NCBI GenBank assembly: GCA_965200945.1
Contig: OZ241749.1
Location: 6,076,001-6,140,000, forward strand
Direction of reading: 5' to 3'
Source of the DNA: JADCRZ01 sp965200945
GTDB taxonomy: Bacteria; Bacteroidota; Bacteroidia; Chitinophagales; Chitinophagaceae
Length of the DNA stretch: 64,000 nucleotides
Shown here in pieces: positions 26,589 to 34,959 of the stretch. A model generated the notes under the pieces. It had not been told where the DNA came from. It saw nothing but the letters and a program-made list of their open reading frames with translations, and made no database searches. Position numbers and translations under genes: made by a program. Within the stretch, counting starts at the first letter, position 1. Every line of letters begins with the position of its first letter.

Positions 26589-26983
26589 ATGGGATGGTAT
26601 TATCATGTTCATACGGAAAAGACTTACACGTCGCAAAAGAGCCATGGGTAAAGGTATCGGATCAGCGAAAGAACCCCTGAAATGATATTGATCCTGAATT
26701 TACCATTTTTATCAATCCATCCGTTTTTGTGCGGGTTCCCTTCCGCTCCGGCAAAAAGAGCTACCTTCTTCAACCGTTTAAAAACATAATCACCTTCTAC
26801 CCATCAGGTGTTCCGCCGCAACACAAAATCTGATGCTTCAACAGCGATTTTCCGAGTGCTTAGCTGCAAAGATGTTCATGAGATTCCGGATCTTTTTTAG
26901 ATCGCACTGAGTGCTGGCAATTCAACGGAGACTGTTGTGCCATAGGAAGTGGGTTGCGCACCTTGATCAAAACCTGTTATTTT
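26589..26983. other. Intergenic region, nothing recognised
   Basis: About 395 bp between the BNR-protein start and the stop of the AI-2E transporter gene. It is AT-richer than its neighbours. I found no full TAnnTTTG element facing the BNR gene, no strong hairpin and no credible gene. Confidence 0.4.
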
Positions 26984-28123
26984 TTACACATCCGAATTGA
27001 TGTTGTTCTCGCGTTCAATGGCCTTGCGGACAGCCTTGCTGCGCAGGCGGAAAACAGGGAACTGCATCGGGCTCATCTTGGGACGTTCGTCGCCAAACAG
27101 CACACCCCACTGCCGGAAATTGTCTGACCGGTCGAAGATCACTTTGAGGATGGCTATGATGGGCAGCGACAGGAACATGCCCGACACTCCGGCGATGGCA
27201 CCACCTACGATCACGCCGATGATGCTGGCCAGCGCATTGATCTTAACCTTGGACCCTACAATGCGGGGCATCAGGATGTTGTTATCGAGGAACTGCACCG
27301 CCGCAATGGTTCCGAGTACTTCAAAGATAGGAAACAGCTCCTGCGAAGAAGCCAGCGTGAGCAGCACGCCGATGATGTTTCCGATCAGCGCACCGATATA
27401 GGGAATGAGGTTGAGAATGGCAAAAATGACCCCGATCAGCAGGGCGTGTTTGATGCCCAGTATCATCAGGATCCCGCCCACCAGCACTGTGATATACGTG
27501 ATCTGGATGAGGAGCCCCACCAGGTAGCTTTTGATGATGACCTGCATTTCACGCATGCCATCTTCAAGCCGGTCGTGGTTCTCTTTGGGGAACCACATAA
27601 ATATGAATCGCAGCAACAGGTTCTTGTAAAAAAGGATCAGAAAAATATAGATGGGGATCAGGCCCACGAAGATAAAGACCGAAGTAAGGGAAGCGGCTGC
27701 CCCGCCCACCATGCCCGTGACGTTGTTTACCAGCCCCTTACTCTGCTCGTTGAGAATGGCGAGCTGCCGCTCCTGCGTGAAATCGGTTTTTTTATTGATC
27801 CATTCGCTCAGTTCGTTCAAGTGAACTGCCACATTGTTCCGGATCGTGGGGATGTCGGATATTACCTGTCCGATCTGTACGGAAAAGAACCAAACGATAG
27901 CAGCCATGAACCCAAACAGGATCAGTACGGTCATCCCGATCGCCAGCGGTTCGGGGAACCGGATCTTCATAAAAAACCGGTACACAGGCAACATCACAAT
28001 ACTTATAAAAAATGCCAGTACAATGGGGGTAATGATGCCGCTGGCCGCGATGAGCACTGATCCAAGCGCGATGAGTCCGATGAGTTCGATGGATCGGCGT
28101 ACCGTAATGGGAAGTTCTTTCAT
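26984..28123 (-). CDS. AI-2E family transporter (PerM-type)
   Basis: The 379-residue protein has about eight hydrophobic segments in the usual pattern of the AI-2E/PerM family: two close pairs at the N-terminus (IALGSVLIAASGIITPIVLAF, LAIGMTVLILFGFMAAIVWF), a polar central part with a long helix (SEWINKKTDFTQERQ, about 110-140), then several C-terminal segments with the conserved GIKHALLIGVIFAILNLIPYIG stretch. Family members export small molecules or ions; autoinducer-2 export is established for only a few, so the substrate here is open. It is transcribed divergently from the alpha/beta hydrolase gene. Confidence 0.92.
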   Translation of the reverse strand: MKELPITVRRSIELIGLIALGSVLIAASGIITPIVLAFFISIVMLPVYRFFMKIRFPEPLAIGMTVLILFGFMAAIVWFFSVQIGQVISDIPTIRNNVAVHLNELSEWINKKTDFTQERQLAILNEQSKGLVNNVTGMVGGAAASLTSVFIFVGLIPIYIFLILFYKNLLLRFIFMWFPKENHDRLEDGMREMQVIIKSYLVGLLIQITYITVLVGGILMILGIKHALLIGVIFAILNLIPYIGALIGNIIGVLLTLASSQELFPIFEVLGTIAAVQFLDNNILMPRIVGSKVKINALASIIGVIVGGAIAGVSGMFLSLPIIAILKVIFDRSDNFRQWGVLFGDERPKMSPMQFPVFRLRSKAVRKAIERENNINSDV

Positions 28124-28289
28124 AATGAAATTTTGGGCTATTCAGGAATCAGTTTCCCGATGAAAACATCAAAATCGTGCCATCGGTATCCCAAAATTTT
28201 CAGGTGTGCAGGCAGTTGCGCGAAGGCACAAATCAGGTAAAGGGGCCCTGGAAGTCAATTTCCGCACACATCCTGCTAAAAATAACAAA

Positions 28290-28313
28290 CAGGCGCCGCA
28301 AGGCCGGCGCCTG
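28290..28313. other. GC-rich hairpin in a divergent intergenic region
   Basis: A 9-bp stem (CAGGCGCCG / CGGCGCCTG) with a 6-nt loop lies 47 bp before the hydrolase ATG. It is flanked on the right by AAAAAAG, so read on the minus strand it follows a T-run and is itself followed by TTTGTT. Both flanking genes point away, so this is not an ordinary operon-end terminator. Confidence 0.5.
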
Positions 28314-28359
28314 AAAAAAGAGCCGAAAGGTTTACATTAGCCCTAAATTCCCATTATAT

Positions 28360-29457
28360 ATGCGCGCGGTCAATCTTCTCAGGCATTTCTTTCTTCCGGT
28401 GGCCCTGATGGCCATCGCCTGCACAGGCTTCTCACAGCCAAAGTTCCCTGCCCCCACCGAAGGGGATTATGTGATCAAAAACTTTCCTTTCGAAACCGGT
28501 GAATCGCTCCCCGAGCTACGGCTGCACTACGTGACCGTAGGCACGCCGGTGAAGGACAAGAACGGCAAAGTAAAAAACGCGGTGATCATCATGCACGGCA
28601 CCACCGGAAACGGGATCAGTTTCATGAACAATACGTTCGCCGGCGGCCTGTTCGGTCCGGGCCAGCTGCTCGACGCAACCAAGTATTTCATCATCATGCC
28701 CGATGCGATCGGTCATGGCAAATCGAGCAAGCCGAGCGACGGGCTGCACATGAAGTTCCCCCAATACACGTACGATGACATGGTGCTGGCCGATTACCGC
28801 CTGGTGACAGAACACCTGGGCGTGAATCATCTCCGGCTTGTGATGGGTACATCCATGGGCGCCATGCACACGTGGATCTGGGGTTACAAATACCCCGATT
28901 TCATGGATGCGCTGATGCCGCTGGCTAGTCTGCCGGTAGAGATCGCCGGCCGCAACCGGATGCTGCGGAAGATGGCGATCGACATGATCAGGATGGACCC
29001 TGAATGGAAGAACGGCGAATATGTGTCAGAGCCAAAAGTGGGCATGAGCGGCGCGATCTCTTCCATGATCTTTATGGTAAGCTGTCCGAAGACGTACCAG
29101 CGGTCGGCCCCCACACGCGAAAAAGCCGAACAGATGCTGTCCAACATGGAAGCGCGTTACCTGAAAAGCCTCGACGCCAATGATTTTATCTACCAGTACG
29201 ACTGCTCACGCAACTACAACCCGGAGCCGCATCTCGCGCAGATCAAGGCGCCGCTGTTTGCAGTGAACTCCGCCGACGACCAGGTAAATCCGCCGGAGCT
29301 AGGCATTCTGGATATGGAAATCAAAAAAGTTCCGAAAGGCCGGTACATCCTGCTTCCGATCACTGAATTCACGACCGGGCATGGCACACACTCTAACCCG
29401 GCGATCTGGGGTAATTACCTCAAAGAACTGCTCGAGTTGTCGGAGCCGAAACCATAA
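28360..29457 (+). CDS. Secreted alpha/beta hydrolase, homoserine acetyltransferase-like fold
   Basis: The 365-residue product has a signal peptide (about 1-24) and a MetX-like alpha/beta-hydrolase domain. The nucleophile elbow is GTSMGAM with Ser165. An HGTTGNG oxyanion-hole stretch lies near 85, a late Asp in NSADDQVNPPE (about 305) is a plausible acid, and GHGTHSNP near 340 gives the catalytic His. Genuine MetX enzymes are cytoplasmic, so the signal peptide and the neighbour (a secreted cyclophilin) suggest a periplasmic hydrolase instead. The stop lies 29 bp before the cyclophilin start, so the two are probably co-transcribed. Confidence 0.85.
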   Translation: MRAVNLLRHFFLPVALMAIACTGFSQPKFPAPTEGDYVIKNFPFETGESLPELRLHYVTVGTPVKDKNGKVKNAVIIMHGTTGNGISFMNNTFAGGLFGPGQLLDATKYFIIMPDAIGHGKSSKPSDGLHMKFPQYTYDDMVLADYRLVTEHLGVNHLRLVMGTSMGAMHTWIWGYKYPDFMDALMPLASLPVEIAGRNRMLRKMAIDMIRMDPEWKNGEYVSEPKVGMSGAISSMIFMVSCPKTYQRSAPTREKAEQMLSNMEARYLKSLDANDFIYQYDCSRNYNPEPHLAQIKAPLFAVNSADDQVNPPELGILDMEIKKVPKGRYILLPITEFTTGHGTHSNPAIWGNYLKELLELSEPKP

Positions 29458-29486
29458 CCAAAAACGATCAACCTAAAACAACCTTT

Positions 29487-30317
29487 ATGAGACCGGGCCA
29501 CATTCTGCTGGGTGTCATCCTGTTCGGATTTGCCTGCAATCCGCGCATCGCCGAGGGCGTCCGGAAAAAAGACATCACCAAAGACGTGGAGATCACCACC
29601 ACAAAAGGTACGATCGTGCTGCGGCTGTCTGACAAAACCCCCGGTCACCGGAACAATTTTATCCGGCTGGTGAAGACTTCGTTCTATGACAGCATCCTTT
29701 TTCACCGGGTGATCAAAGGATTCCTGATCCAGACGGGCGATCCACGCACCAAACCATCCGTGCCTGCAAACACCGCATCTTATACGATACCGGCAGAGTT
29801 TGATCCGGAACTCTTTCACAAACGGGGCGCGGTAAATGCCGCACGCACGGGGGAGGAGGTGAACCCCCTGCAGGCTTCCTCGGGCACGCAGTTTACCATG
29901 ATCCAGGGAAAGGTATTTACCGATAGCATGCTGGATGCCACCGAAAAGCGCGTTACCCGCATGAATGCGTACAAGCTTGTACTGCAGGACCCGGCTAACA
30001 AGGGGCTTCTTGATAAACTGCGCGAATATGGTGTGGCCAGGGATACCAACAGCGCCAAACTGGTGAGGGCAGAGATAGATACGCTAACCAGCAGGAAGAT
30101 GGCAGTGATTCCGCCGTATAGATTTTCGCCGGAGCACCGGCAGGTGTATAAAACGATTGGCGGCGCCCCCCATCTCGATGGAAACTATGTGGTATTCGGG
30201 GAAGTGATTGCCGGCATGAATGTGGTAGACAGCATCGCTTCCTCCGCTACCAACCGCGAACGCCCCCTGCAGGATGTGCGGATCGTACAGGCGAGAATGA
30301 TAAAAAGGAGCAATTAG
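29487..30317 (+). CDS. Cyclophilin-type peptidyl-prolyl isomerase with internal insert
   Basis: The 276-residue lipoprotein-like product (GFACNP near the N-terminus, Cys at about residue 13) carries a cyclophilin domain: VEITTTKGTIVLRL, FYDSILFHRVIKGFLIQTGD, SSGTQFTMIQGK and LDGNYVVFGEVIAGM. Between the SGTQFTMIQGK segment and the HLDGNYVVFG segment lies an insert of about 75 residues, rich in Lys, Arg and Asp and predicted helical from composition (MNAYKLVLQDPANKGLLDKL and onward). Inserts at this point occur in several Bacteroidota secreted cyclophilins. It acts on prolyl bonds in proteins outside the inner membrane. A bidirectional terminator follows. Confidence 0.93.
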   Translation: MRPGHILLGVILFGFACNPRIAEGVRKKDITKDVEITTTKGTIVLRLSDKTPGHRNNFIRLVKTSFYDSILFHRVIKGFLIQTGDPRTKPSVPANTASYTIPAEFDPELFHKRGAVNAARTGEEVNPLQASSGTQFTMIQGKVFTDSMLDATEKRVTRMNAYKLVLQDPANKGLLDKLREYGVARDTNSAKLVRAEIDTLTSRKMAVIPPYRFSPEHRQVYKTIGGAPHLDGNYVVFGEVIAGMNVVDSIASSATNRERPLQDVRIVQARMIKRSN

Positions 30318-30338
30318 CTGATAACTGTTGTATTTAAA

Positions 30339-30377
30339 AATAGAAGAGCCGCGGTGCAACACCGCGGCTCTTCTATT
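30339..30377. terminator. Bidirectional terminator between cyclophilin and desaturase genes
   Basis: An 18-bp perfect stem (AATAGAAGAGCCGCGGTG at 30339-30356, paired with 30360-30377) with a 3-nt loop lies between two converging genes. A-rich sequence precedes it and T-rich sequence is at its right edge, so it can serve both strands. Confidence 0.8.
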
Positions 30378-30401
30378 ATAGATAGTTTACCTTTTTTAAG
30401 T

Positions 30402-31196
30402 TCAGGAAGCGAGGCGCTTGCTTGCGGCATTGTCGCTCACCATGTGCTTTTGCACGCTTTGTTCAACTGGCACCAGCCGGATGATCCTTACTTTGTGCAG
30501 GCCCATCATGATGACATAGGTCAGGTCAAATTCGAACCATTTGCGGGCGAAGTTGGCGTTGTCTTTCTGGTGGTGGTGGTTATTCTGAAAAAGTTCACCC
30601 ATCAGGATGACCCCGAAAGGAGTGGAGTTGCGGGAATGATCGCCGTTCTCGTAGTTGCTGTAGCCGTATTTGTGACCGCACCAGTTTACGATGGCACCCT
30701 GGATCGGGCCCATCAGGAAATGGATCGGAAGCAGCAGGAACCACCAGTAGTTCGGCGCAAACAGCACGTAGAAAGCTACATAGGCAGTGCCGAAAACTAC
30801 CCGGGTGATCATGTTGTGTCCGAAGCGGTCGAGCTTATCCCAGACGGGGAGATACTCACGGGTAAACTCCGGGTCGGGCAGACTTTTACCTGTTTCAAAG
30901 CCGCTGTATATTTTGGCCGTATGCTTCATCATGTGCCATACGTCCTTGAAAAAATGAGGGGAGTGGGGATCGTGTTCCGTGTCGCTGAAGGTGTGGTGCA
31001 TCCGGTGCATCACGGCATAGGCGCGGGGAACAAGATAGGAGGAGCCCTGGGCGAACCAGGTCATGAAATAGATCGCTTTCTCCCACCTCTTACTGGTCGT
31101 ATACATCTGGTGGGATGCAAAGCGGTGCAGGAAGAAGGAATGGAAAAACAGGGAGAAGAACCAGTGCAGGATAAAAAAAGTTAGAATCAATGCCAT
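30402..31196 (-). CDS. Acyl-CoA/fatty-acid desaturase (Delta-9 type)
   Basis: From the ATG at 31196-31194 the protein is 264 residues and starts MALILTFFILHWFFSLFFHS, the usual N-terminus of this family; the upstream open frame to 31265 adds 23 unlike residues. Three histidine boxes that bind the di-iron centre are visible: HRFASH at 24-29, HRMHH at about 62-66 and NNHHHQ at about 215-220. Hydrophobic segments lie at 1-22, 45-65, 130-170. The enzyme introduces double bonds in membrane fatty acids to hold fluidity, and is membrane-bound. It ends at a bidirectional terminator and seems to be a single-gene unit. Confidence 0.88.
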   Translation of the reverse strand: MALILTFFILHWFFSLFFHSFFLHRFASHQMYTTSKRWEKAIYFMTWFAQGSSYLVPRAYAVMHRMHHTFSDTEHDPHSPHFFKDVWHMMKHTAKIYSGFETGKSLPDPEFTREYLPVWDKLDRFGHNMITRVVFGTAYVAFYVLFAPNYWWFLLLPIHFLMGPIQGAIVNWCGHKYGYSNYENGDHSRNSTPFGVILMGELFQNNHHHQKDNANFARKWFEFDLTYVIMMGLHKVRIIRLVPVEQSVQKHMVSDNAASKRLAS

Positions 31197-31456
31197 AATG
31201 AATAGAAGGATCACAAAATATACCAACTGAAGAGAGTGGCTTCGGTTTCTGTAATCGGCCTGCAAGGTAGATAGAAAAAATGAAAATTTTGGTTAAAATT
31301 CCGGAAATATGCCCCCTTTGGTGCACACGCCGTGCATGGCAACACCTGACGATCACCGGTTCCCGGCGAGACCCGGTGCGGCACGTTTCCTGAACAGGCC
31401 GATCCGCTGCGGTACATGTGCTACACCGGTCGTGTCTGCAACAAAGCCGGGAACGT

Positions 31457-32572
31457 TTAATTCACATCTTTCCCTTCCTGCAGTTGTCTGATCAGTTTCT
31501 CTACGTTGTCTTTGTTGTTCTTATCCGGTGCCTTGGGCAGGGCTTTCTGGGCGAAGGCGAGTGCCTTTTTATAGTCGGCCAGGGCCGAGTACCCCCGCAC
31601 CATACCCATGTCGGTCGTGAACTCATCGGGGTGCCGGTCGTAGTTCAACTTGAAAGCGTCGAAGGCTTCCTTGTATTTTTTAAGGGCGAGCAGTTGCCGT
31701 GCGTAGGCATGCACTTCCGCCACCCTGCCAAGCGGCAGCGCTTCTTTCATGACCGCGTCAGCTTCCGTATTCCGGTTCAGCCTGGTAAGCACCTGGGCTT
31801 TGGTCGCCAGCGTAGTGAAATTTTTTTTACCGATGAACGGTTTGCTCACGCCCGTCTCGGCCCAGGTAAGGGCTTCCTCCAGGTTGGTGTTGTTCTGCAC
31901 ACAGAACTGCGCAGCCTGCGCCCAGGCATTCCAGGTAAACGCTTTGTCTGACTGCAGTTCGCGGCGGAAGCTGGCCAGCTGCGTACCGATATAATCCACT
32001 TCCACCCGGAAAGGGATCTTCCATTTTTCCCAGAGCAGCGCAACCACTGCCGAGCTGGTGGTTTCATCCAGAAACAGGTATTGCAGCCATTCCACGCTTT
32101 TATCCGTTTCCACCGGTTTTACCTGTACCCGCAGTGCGTCTTCTTTCGGGTCGTAAAAGAAACTGCCCCAGGCGGTCGAGTTCTTTGAAAAGATCAGGGT
32201 GCAGGCTGCCGAGTCTACAGCGATGTGGAAGCCATAAATGCCGGCAGGCAGCGTTTTGCCTTCTATCTTTACGTCCGTGGAAAATTCCATGGTCGTATTC
32301 TCATTGGAGCCGGCCCGCCAGGGGGATGCTTTGCTGGTGCCGAAGCCCAGATCGGTGAATCCATAGCTTACCAGCTGTCCCCATATCTTTCCTTCCCGTC
32401 CCTTCACTGCCGGCCGGTTGTAATGAATGGTCACTTCGGTCAGTCCGATCTGCTCGCTCACCGATGCTTTTTTGTTGCCGCCATCGGGCAGGGTGGTTAA
32501 CTGCGACCGGGCACTGGAAAAGAAGAGGAGGCAAACGCATGGCAACAGGAACAGGAGGCGATGCTTTTTCAT
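31457..32572 (-). CDS. Secreted DUF2911 protein with C-terminal TPR-like repeats
   Basis: The 371-residue protein has a Sec signal (about 1-23). A DUF2911 domain follows to about residue 190, with VTIHYNRPAVKGREGKIWG, the SPWRAGSNENTTMEFSTDV stretch and GSFFYDPKEDALRV. The C-terminal half is helical and repeats like TPR units (EEALTWAETGVS, AQVLTRLNRNTEADAVMKEAL, LLALKKYKEAFDAFKLN, YSALADYKKALAFAQKAL). Function of DUF2911 is unknown; it is common in Bacteroidota envelopes. It is monocistronic as far as can be seen. Confidence 0.88.
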   Translation of the reverse strand: MKKHRLLFLLPCVCLLFFSSARSQLTTLPDGGNKKASVSEQIGLTEVTIHYNRPAVKGREGKIWGQLVSYGFTDLGFGTSKASPWRAGSNENTTMEFSTDVKIEGKTLPAGIYGFHIAVDSAACTLIFSKNSTAWGSFFYDPKEDALRVQVKPVETDKSVEWLQYLFLDETTSSAVVALLWEKWKIPFRVEVDYIGTQLASFRRELQSDKAFTWNAWAQAAQFCVQNNTNLEEALTWAETGVSKPFIGKKNFTTLATKAQVLTRLNRNTEADAVMKEALPLGRVAEVHAYARQLLALKKYKEAFDAFKLNYDRHPDEFTTDMGMVRGYSALADYKKALAFAQKALPKAPDKNNKDNVEKLIRQLQEGKDVN

Positions 32573-32718
32573 ATTCAGGGGGATGATTTAGAAGGAATTA
32601 AATGTAAGCCGATCCGGCACACCGCAGAAAGATGATTTTACCAGTGAACCGAATTTGCGGATATATCGTGTAGATTGCGGATGAATGGTAGCTTCCCCCT
32701 TTTTACGCAACTCTACTT

Positions 32719-33732
32719 ATGAAAGCATTGTTCTGTACAACCCCCGGTGAGCTGGAATACAGGGATACCGGCATGCCGGCAGTGCCCGAGAACCATACCC
32801 TGCTCCGGATCAAACGCATCGGCATCTGTGGAACCGATCTGCATGCGTACGAAGGCACGCAGCCTTTCTTCAGTTATCCCCGCATCCTCGGGCATGAGCT
32901 GGCAGCTGAGATCGCTGAAACCCGCGCGGCAGGATTCTCTGCCGGCGAAACGGTCACTTTCATCCCGTACTTCAATTGCGGCACCTGCATCGCCTGCAGG
33001 ATGGGAAAACCCAACTGCTGCGTCAACATCAAAGTATGCGGCGTGCACATAGACGGTGGCATGACCGAATACCTGGTGGTGCCGGATCATACCCTGATCC
33101 ACGGCGACGGACTCGGGTACAACGAGCTTGCGCTGGTAGAGCCACTCGCCATCGGTGCGCATGGCATTCGCAGGGCAATGGTGCAGCCCGGTGAGTTTGC
33201 CCTGATCGTAGGCGCCGGCCCGATCGGACTGGGCACGATGGAATTCGCCAGGATCGCAGGCGCGCAGGTGATTGCCATGGACATCAACGTTGCCCGCCTG
33301 CAGTTCTGCCGCAACAACCTCCAGGTTACGTTCACCGTGAATCCCAAACACGAAGACGCGCTGGAAAAGCTGCAGGAGATCACGCAGGGCGATATGCCCA
33401 CGGTGGTGATCGATTGCACCGGCAGCCTGGCTGCCATCAACAACGCGTTTCAATACCTGGGGCATGGTGGGCGCTATGTGCTCATCGGCTTGCAGAAAGG
33501 GAACCTCAGCTTCAGTCACCCCGAATTCCACAAACGGGAAACCACCCTTATGAGCAGCCGGAATGCCACGCGCGAAGATTTCGAGCATGTGACCGGCAGC
33601 ATGAAAAAAGGGTATGTTAACCCAACCAATTACATCACGCACCAGGTTAAATTTGAGCAGGTCGGTGACCAGTTCGCAGGATGGCTCGACCCGGCCAGCG
33701 GCGTCATCAAAGCCATGGTTGAAATGGAGTAA
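32719..33732 (+). CDS. Zinc-binding alcohol dehydrogenase, first gene of arsenosugar-type operon
   Basis: The 337-residue protein is a medium-chain dehydrogenase. Catalytic zinc ligands are Cys37 (GICGTDLH) and His59-Glu60 (LGHE); structural zinc ligands are Cys87, Cys90, Cys93 and Cys101; the NAD(P) fold has GAGPIGLG near 175. It resembles the sorbitol/L-threonine/galactonate dehydrogenase subgroup. It lies 3 bp before the purine nucleoside phosphorylase gene and heads a run of eight genes. In an arsenosugar pathway it could oxidise or reduce the sugar aglycone, but that is inferred from position. Confidence 0.9.
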   Translation: MKALFCTTPGELEYRDTGMPAVPENHTLLRIKRIGICGTDLHAYEGTQPFFSYPRILGHELAAEIAETRAAGFSAGETVTFIPYFNCGTCIACRMGKPNCCVNIKVCGVHIDGGMTEYLVVPDHTLIHGDGLGYNELALVEPLAIGAHGIRRAMVQPGEFALIVGAGPIGLGTMEFARIAGAQVIAMDINVARLQFCRNNLQVTFTVNPKHEDALEKLQEITQGDMPTVVIDCTGSLAAINNAFQYLGHGGRYVLIGLQKGNLSFSHPEFHKRETTLMSSRNATREDFEHVTGSMKKGYVNPTNYITHQVKFEQVGDQFAGWLDPASGVIKAMVEME

Positions 33733-33735
33733 CAT

Positions 33736-34551
33736 ATGAATATCCAACACATACAGGAGGCAGTATGGCACCTGCATCAGCAGGGCATTGCCGAACCGGA
33801 TGCCGGCGTGATCCTGGGCACCGGCTTGCACGATTTCCTGCAGCACATCGAGGATCCGCTCGTAGTTCCTTATGCAGACATTCCGCATTTCCCGATGTCT
33901 ACGGTAGAGTCGCACAAAGGCAACCTGATCTATGGAACCATCGAAGGCCGCAGGGTATTGGTGATGCAGGGGCGGTTCCATTTCTATGAAGGTTATACCA
34001 TGCAGCAGGTCGTGTTCCCGGTGCGGGTGATGAAAATACTTGGCATCCGCCATCTGCTGATCACCAATGCGGCAGGCGGCATCAACACCGGCTTTAAAAA
34101 AGGCGACCTGGTGATGATCAGCGACCACATCAACCTGCAGACGGCGAACCCGCTGACCGGCAGGAACGACACTACGCTCGGTCCCCGTTTTCCGGATATG
34201 AGCCGGCCATACAGCGATCTCCTGAACCAGCGCCTGAAGGAGGCAGCGGCAAAACTGCAAACAGGGTTGAAAACAGGGGTCTATGCCGCGGTGAATGGCC
34301 CCAACCTCGAAACCCGCGCAGAATACCGCTACCTGAAGATCATCGGAGCCGACCTGGTGGGTATGTCTACCGTACCGGAAGTGATCGCAGCTGCGCACAT
34401 GAACCTGCCCTGTGCGGCTGTTTCGGTGGTTACGGATGAATGCGACCCCGACAACCTGGCGCCGGTCGACATCCGGGAAATTCTGGAAACGGCGGCGATG
34501 GCCGACAAGAAATTATCAGTATTATTGCAACAGACCATCGGGTCACTTTAA
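33736..34551 (+). CDS. Purine nucleoside phosphorylase (trimeric PNP/MTAP class)
   Basis: The 271-residue protein shows the motifs of the trimeric PNP class: ILGTGLHDF near residue 28, GRFHFYEGY near 80 (phosphate/base site), NAAGGIN near 115, GPNLETRAEYR near 190 and GMSTVPEV near 210, followed by SVVTDE. It cleaves the N-glycosidic bond of purine nucleosides with phosphate. In this operon a likely special substrate is the 5'-deoxyadenosyl-arsenical made by ArsS, from which adenine must be removed to give the arsenosugar. That link is inference. The stop is 8 bp before the next ATG. Confidence 0.93.
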   Translation: MNIQHIQEAVWHLHQQGIAEPDAGVILGTGLHDFLQHIEDPLVVPYADIPHFPMSTVESHKGNLIYGTIEGRRVLVMQGRFHFYEGYTMQQVVFPVRVMKILGIRHLLITNAAGGINTGFKKGDLVMISDHINLQTANPLTGRNDTTLGPRFPDMSRPYSDLLNQRLKEAAAKLQTGLKTGVYAAVNGPNLETRAEYRYLKIIGADLVGMSTVPEVIAAAHMNLPCAAVSVVTDECDPDNLAPVDIREILETAAMADKKLSVLLQQTIGSL

Positions 34552-34559
34552 ACCAGCGT

Positions 34560-34895
34560 ATGAGCAATCATTATTACAATGCGGAAGACCTCGGGAAATT
34601 CGGGGCAGTAGGCGAGTACCAGAAAGAGATGGCAGACAAGTTTTTTGCATGGTATGGCGAAGTGTTCAAGGAAGGAGCTTTGTCGGCCCGTGAAAAATCA
34701 CTCATAGCACTTGCCGTGGCCCATGCCGTACAGTGCCCGTACTGCATAGATGCCTACAGCAGCGACGCTTTTGAAAAAGGGTGGAGCGAAAGCCAGCTCA
34801 TGGAAGCCGTGCACGTTGCCGCCGCTATCCGCGGCGGTGCTTCCCTGGTTCATGGCGTACAGATGATGAACAAGGTAAAAGAGATCGCGATGTAG
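34560..34895 (+). CDS. Arsenosugar-associated peroxidase-like protein (carboxymuconolactone decarboxylase/AhpD fold)
   Basis: The 111-residue protein starts at the ATG at 34560 (MSNHYYNAEDL). It has an AhpD-like core with a CPYC motif (Cys59, Cys62) after AVAHAVQ and a following helix with a His-rich area (AVHVAAAIRGGASLVHG). Small proteins of this type are regular neighbours of arsS and are annotated as arsenosugar biosynthesis-associated peroxidase-like. The redox CxxC pair could act in thiol chemistry of trivalent arsenicals. It lies between PNP and ArsS genes. Confidence 0.85.
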   Translation: MSNHYYNAEDLGKFGAVGEYQKEMADKFFAWYGEVFKEGALSAREKSLIALAVAHAVQCPYCIDAYSSDAFEKGWSESQLMEAVHVAAAIRGGASLVHGVQMMNKVKEIAM

Positions 34896-34959
34896 CGGCT
34901 TTGTCGTGCAGTGTTCCATTCAGTACCTGCTTTTCCACGACCGGGCATAAATCAATTCC

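Noticed and set aside
25416..26651. 411-codon open frame on the plus strand
   Set aside because: It lies opposite the BNR-repeat protein, whose Asp-box repeats make the frame open by codon bias.
28130..28145. GGCTATTCAGG before the AI-2E gene as a fourth regulator site
   Set aside because: Only one half-site is present. The partner half AATAGCC and a TAnnTTTG element at 21-22 bp are missing.
32713..34398. 561-codon open frame on the minus strand
   Set aside because: It covers two well-supported genes (alcohol dehydrogenase and PNP) in reverse and has no recognisable domain.
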